Shown: piece after piece, positions 61,291 to 64,000 of the stretch | How positions within the stretch are numbered: position 1 is the first letter of the stretch | Layout: the number at the start of each line of letters is the position of its first letter | From: Pusillibacter faecalis | GTDB lineage: Bacteria > Bacillota > Clostridia > Oscillospirales > Oscillospiraceae | Assembly (NCBI RefSeq): GCF_018408705.1 | Contig: NZ_AP023420.1 | Location: forward strand, 1,302,001-1,366,000 | Reading direction: 5' to 3' | Length of the DNA stretch: 64,000 nt | The notes under the pieces: generated by a model | Told to the model about the DNA's origin: nothing | The model's database searches: none | The model's input: only the letters and a program-made list of their open reading frames with translations | Made by a program: the position numbers and the translations under genes

Positions 61291-63126
61291 ATGGAACAGA
61301 TCAACGAAGCCAGTGTGCAAAAAGAGGGCGGCGCCCGCCTGAAAAAGGGCGGGAAGGGCCTTTATATCGCTCTGGGCGTGATCGTGCTGGCACTGGCGGG
61401 CACATATCTCGGCCTGTGCGCCTATGCCGGGTCTCTGGGGACCTTTTATCCTAATACGACTATCAACGGTGTCGCCGTGGGTGGACTGACCCCGGCGGAG
61501 GCGGCCGGGAAACTGCGGGAGGCAATCCCCAGGCAGACGCTGGATTTCTATCTGCCGCTGACCGACGAAGCCGGCGACGGAGAGACCGCGTCTGAGGGAG
61601 ATGTCCTCTATGGCGATACACCAACTGACACCGTCTCCTATGAAGCTCTTGGAATTACTGGCGACTTGGACTACGACAGCGGCGCCCAATTTGTATTTGA
61701 TTTGAGCCAGACGGAGCCCGGCTTTCTGGCAGATGGCTGGAACCTTTTGACCAACCTGGTGGGGCGCCGGAGCGCCAAGGGGATTGCCCTGGACCCGGAT
61801 GAGGCAATTTTTACAGAGCGGGTGCAGCAGCTGGCACAGGCCTTTTCCCGGGAACCGGCGGATACAGCCTACGAGGTCACGGAGGACAGTCTTGAAATCA
61901 CGCTGGCCCAAAACGGCTTGACGGTTTCCTCCGCCGCTTTGGAAAATGCAGCCAGCGCAGCCCTGAAGGAGGGTCATTCCCAGGTATATGTCGAGGGAAC
62001 CATCCTTCCTGCCAAGACCAAGACCGCCCAGGAAATTCATGAAGAGGTCTCCGGAGAGGTGAAAAACGCCTCCTATGACGCCAAGACCGACACCATTCTT
62101 CCGGAGCAGGCAGGGGCGGAGTTTGACACCGCAGCCGCCCAATCCACCATGGACGCGGCCGCTCCCGGAGAGACCGTCTCCATTCCCGCCGAAGTGGAGC
62201 TGCCCGCCGTAACGGCCGAGGAGCTGGCCCCGCTTTTGTTCCGGGATGTCTTGGGCGAGGCCAGAACCCATGTGGGCGGAACCTCCGCCCGCAAATCCAA
62301 TGTGAAATTGTCCGCCGCCGCCATCAACGGCTATACCATGAACACCGGCGACGTGTTTTCCTATAATGGCGTGGTGGGGCAGCGCACCGCCGCCAACGGC
62401 TATCAGGCTGCTCCCGCCTATGTCAAGGGTGAGACCGTGGATGAGATCGGCGGCGGGATCTGCCAGACCTCCTCCACGCTGTATCTCGCCTGCCTGCGGT
62501 CCAACCTGGAGATTACAGAGCGTTACGCCCACCGCTATATTCCGGCCTATATCACTGCCGGCATGGACGCAACGGTATCCTGGGGCGGGCCGGACTACAA
62601 GTTCACCAATAACACCCAGTATCCCATTAAAATCGTCACCACCTACGCCGATGGCTATCTGACGGTGAAGGTGCTGGGCACCAATGTAGACGGCACCAGC
62701 GTCAAGATGACCAACGAGTGGCTCTCCACCACACCCTATGAGGTGGTATATGAGGATGACTCCACCCTGCCTGCCGGCACCGAGAAGGTCAAAACCTCCC
62801 CCTACACCGGCTACAAGTACCGTACCTACCGCAACGTCTACGATGCAAACGGCAAGCTGATCTCCTCCACGTATGAGGCCACCAGCGACTATAAATCCAG
62901 GGACAAGGTGGTTCTCCGCGGTCCTGCCGTGGAAAGCCCCGACACACCGGTTCTGGGGCCAGAGGAGATTCCCGTTCCCTCGGAGCCAGGAGATGTCACA
63001 CCCGCGGAGCCGGGGGAACTTCCGGAGCCTCCCACTGATTCTGCAAATCCCCCGGAAACAGACTCCGGTCAGTCTCCGGAGACCACGCCTCCGCCTCTGA
63101 TTGTGATTCCCGAAGAGGGGATCTAA
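61291..63126 (+). CDS. VanW / YoaR-like cell-wall protein
   Basis: 611 residues. One membrane helix (GLYIALGVIVLALAGTYLGLCAYAG) anchors an extracytoplasmic protein. PG_binding_4-type domains (NTTINGVAVGGLTPAEAAGKL) cover ~50-330. The VanW domain follows with NGVVGQRTAANGYQAAPAYV and GGGICQTSSTLYLACLRSN. The tail from ~550 is Pro/Glu-rich. The start is the ATG at 61291, behind GGGAGGGG; the ATG at 61269 and the start at 61258 lack one. Role in wall linkage or glycopeptide tolerance is known only by association. Confidence 0.88.
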   Translation: MEQINEASVQKEGGARLKKGGKGLYIALGVIVLALAGTYLGLCAYAGSLGTFYPNTTINGVAVGGLTPAEAAGKLREAIPRQTLDFYLPLTDEAGDGETASEGDVLYGDTPTDTVSYEALGITGDLDYDSGAQFVFDLSQTEPGFLADGWNLLTNLVGRRSAKGIALDPDEAIFTERVQQLAQAFSREPADTAYEVTEDSLEITLAQNGLTVSSAALENAASAALKEGHSQVYVEGTILPAKTKTAQEIHEEVSGEVKNASYDAKTDTILPEQAGAEFDTAAAQSTMDAAAPGETVSIPAEVELPAVTAEELAPLLFRDVLGEARTHVGGTSARKSNVKLSAAAINGYTMNTGDVFSYNGVVGQRTAANGYQAAPAYVKGETVDEIGGGICQTSSTLYLACLRSNLEITERYAHRYIPAYITAGMDATVSWGGPDYKFTNNTQYPIKIVTTYADGYLTVKVLGTNVDGTSVKMTNEWLSTTPYEVVYEDDSTLPAGTEKVKTSPYTGYKYRTYRNVYDANGKLISSTYEATSDYKSRDKVVLRGPAVESPDTPVLGPEEIPVPSEPGDVTPAEPGELPEPPTDSANPPETDSGQSPETTPPPLIVIPEEGI

Positions 63127-63342
63127 AAAGAAGCCGCAGCGGCTTCTTTCCGCTTGCCGAAAACGTTTTCGACCAGCTGCTGCAAGTTTTTTGATCTTTC
63201 AAAAGCTCGAAAAACGGATGATAAAAAACGAAAGACACCCTTGGGAGGAACTTCGTAAAGAAGTTCCTCCCAAAACTATTTGTTAAGCCAGCCGGAAGTG
63301 ATTGAATTGCAGGGAGATTCAGCCTATTTGGAGGAAAGCATC
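63127..63342 (+). terminator. Two terminators after the VanW gene, then the remnant's leader
   Basis: AAAGAAGCC-GCAGC-GGCTTCTTT (63127-63149) follows the stop. TTGGGAGGAACTTC-GTAAA-GAAGTTCCTCCCAA (63241-63273) is a second stem. The part up to 63342 leads into the tnpV remnant (GGAGGAAAGC). Confidence 0.75.
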
Positions 63343-63447
63343 ATGGGAAAGTCTGCATTCGAGCAAATGGGCGGGACCTACCGCCAGGAGGGAGATTACC
63401 TTCTCCCCAACCTCACAACGCCGGAAAGGGTTCCTGCCGGTATCTAA
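63343..63447 (+). pseudogene. Truncated TnpV (transposon-encoded protein) fragment
   Basis: A 34-codon frame reads MGKSAFEQMGGTYRQEGDYL then LPNLTTPERVPAGI and stops. This is the conserved N-terminus of TnpV proteins found in Clostridial transposable elements, usually ~110 residues, so it is cut short. GGAGG precedes it. Confidence 0.7.

Positions 63448-64000
<553 letters not shown>

Overview
The window looks like chromosome of a high-GC anaerobic gut Firmicute, most likely an Oscillospiraceae-type (Clostridium cluster IV) bacterium. The basis is gene content (RicT next to HolB, ThiT behind a TPP riboswitch, PPDK, DegV, DUF1836, VanW, TnpV, MobV-type mobile DNA), strong Shine-Dalgarno sites and GC-rich codon use. 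Species cannot be set from this sequence alone. No rRNA, tRNA or CRISPR array was seen.

Layout. 1-~6,480 is most of an integrative mobilizable element: a tyrosine integrase cut by the window edge, a MobC-like protein, a RepA-like ATPase, iterons and hairpins, a MobV relaxase, and an ArsR / permease / thioredoxin cargo operon with three matching palindromic operators. ~6,480-7,250 is decayed sequence. 7,253-7,834 encodes an HTH-desulfoferrodoxin fusion. 8,073-17,776 is a metabolic island: SLC13 permease, Xaa-His dipeptidase, YhdT-PanF pair, FadR-type regulator, cytoplasmic sulfatase, TSUP permease and amidohydrolase. Near-identical palindromes lie before the permease, dipeptidase and sulfatase genes. 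18,144-31,006 holds MoxR-VWA, a ZIP transporter, guanine deaminase, a GntR-ABC cassette, HAD phosphatase, holB-ricT and riboswitch-controlled thiT. 31,212-40,335 holds ppdK, a FUSC protein and carA-carB.

The most unusual gene is carB: one uninterrupted 1,345-codon frame joins a full carbamoyl-phosphate synthase large subunit to a full-length diaminopimelate epimerase homologue. The first catalytic cysteine of the epimerase part appears to be alanine.

41,000-43,471 is lepA, whose 3' end sits in a 222-bp tandem triplication. 43,883-47,014 is an XRE-MBOAT-SGNH-like surface acylation operon. 47,417-51,393 is a second GntR-ABC operon ending in an amidase. 51,651-54,268 is rpsO-pnp. 54,398-61,146 carries an SLH protein, GNAT, mnmE, DUF1836, DegV, prmA and a Noc/ParB protein. 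The end carries a VanW protein, a tnpV remnant and a serine recombinase cut by the window edge, so a second mobile element probably starts there.

How the genes work together: the 8-18 kb island reads as import of an anionic, possibly sulfated or amide-linked compound (SLC13, PanF/YhdT), cytoplasmic cleavage (sulfatase, PepD, amidohydrolase), sulfur-anion export (TSUP), and control by the FadR-type repressor. That assignment is inference. The rest is mostly housekeeping: translation, tRNA modification, RNA decay, pyrimidine/arginine precursor supply, thiamine uptake and envelope maintenance.
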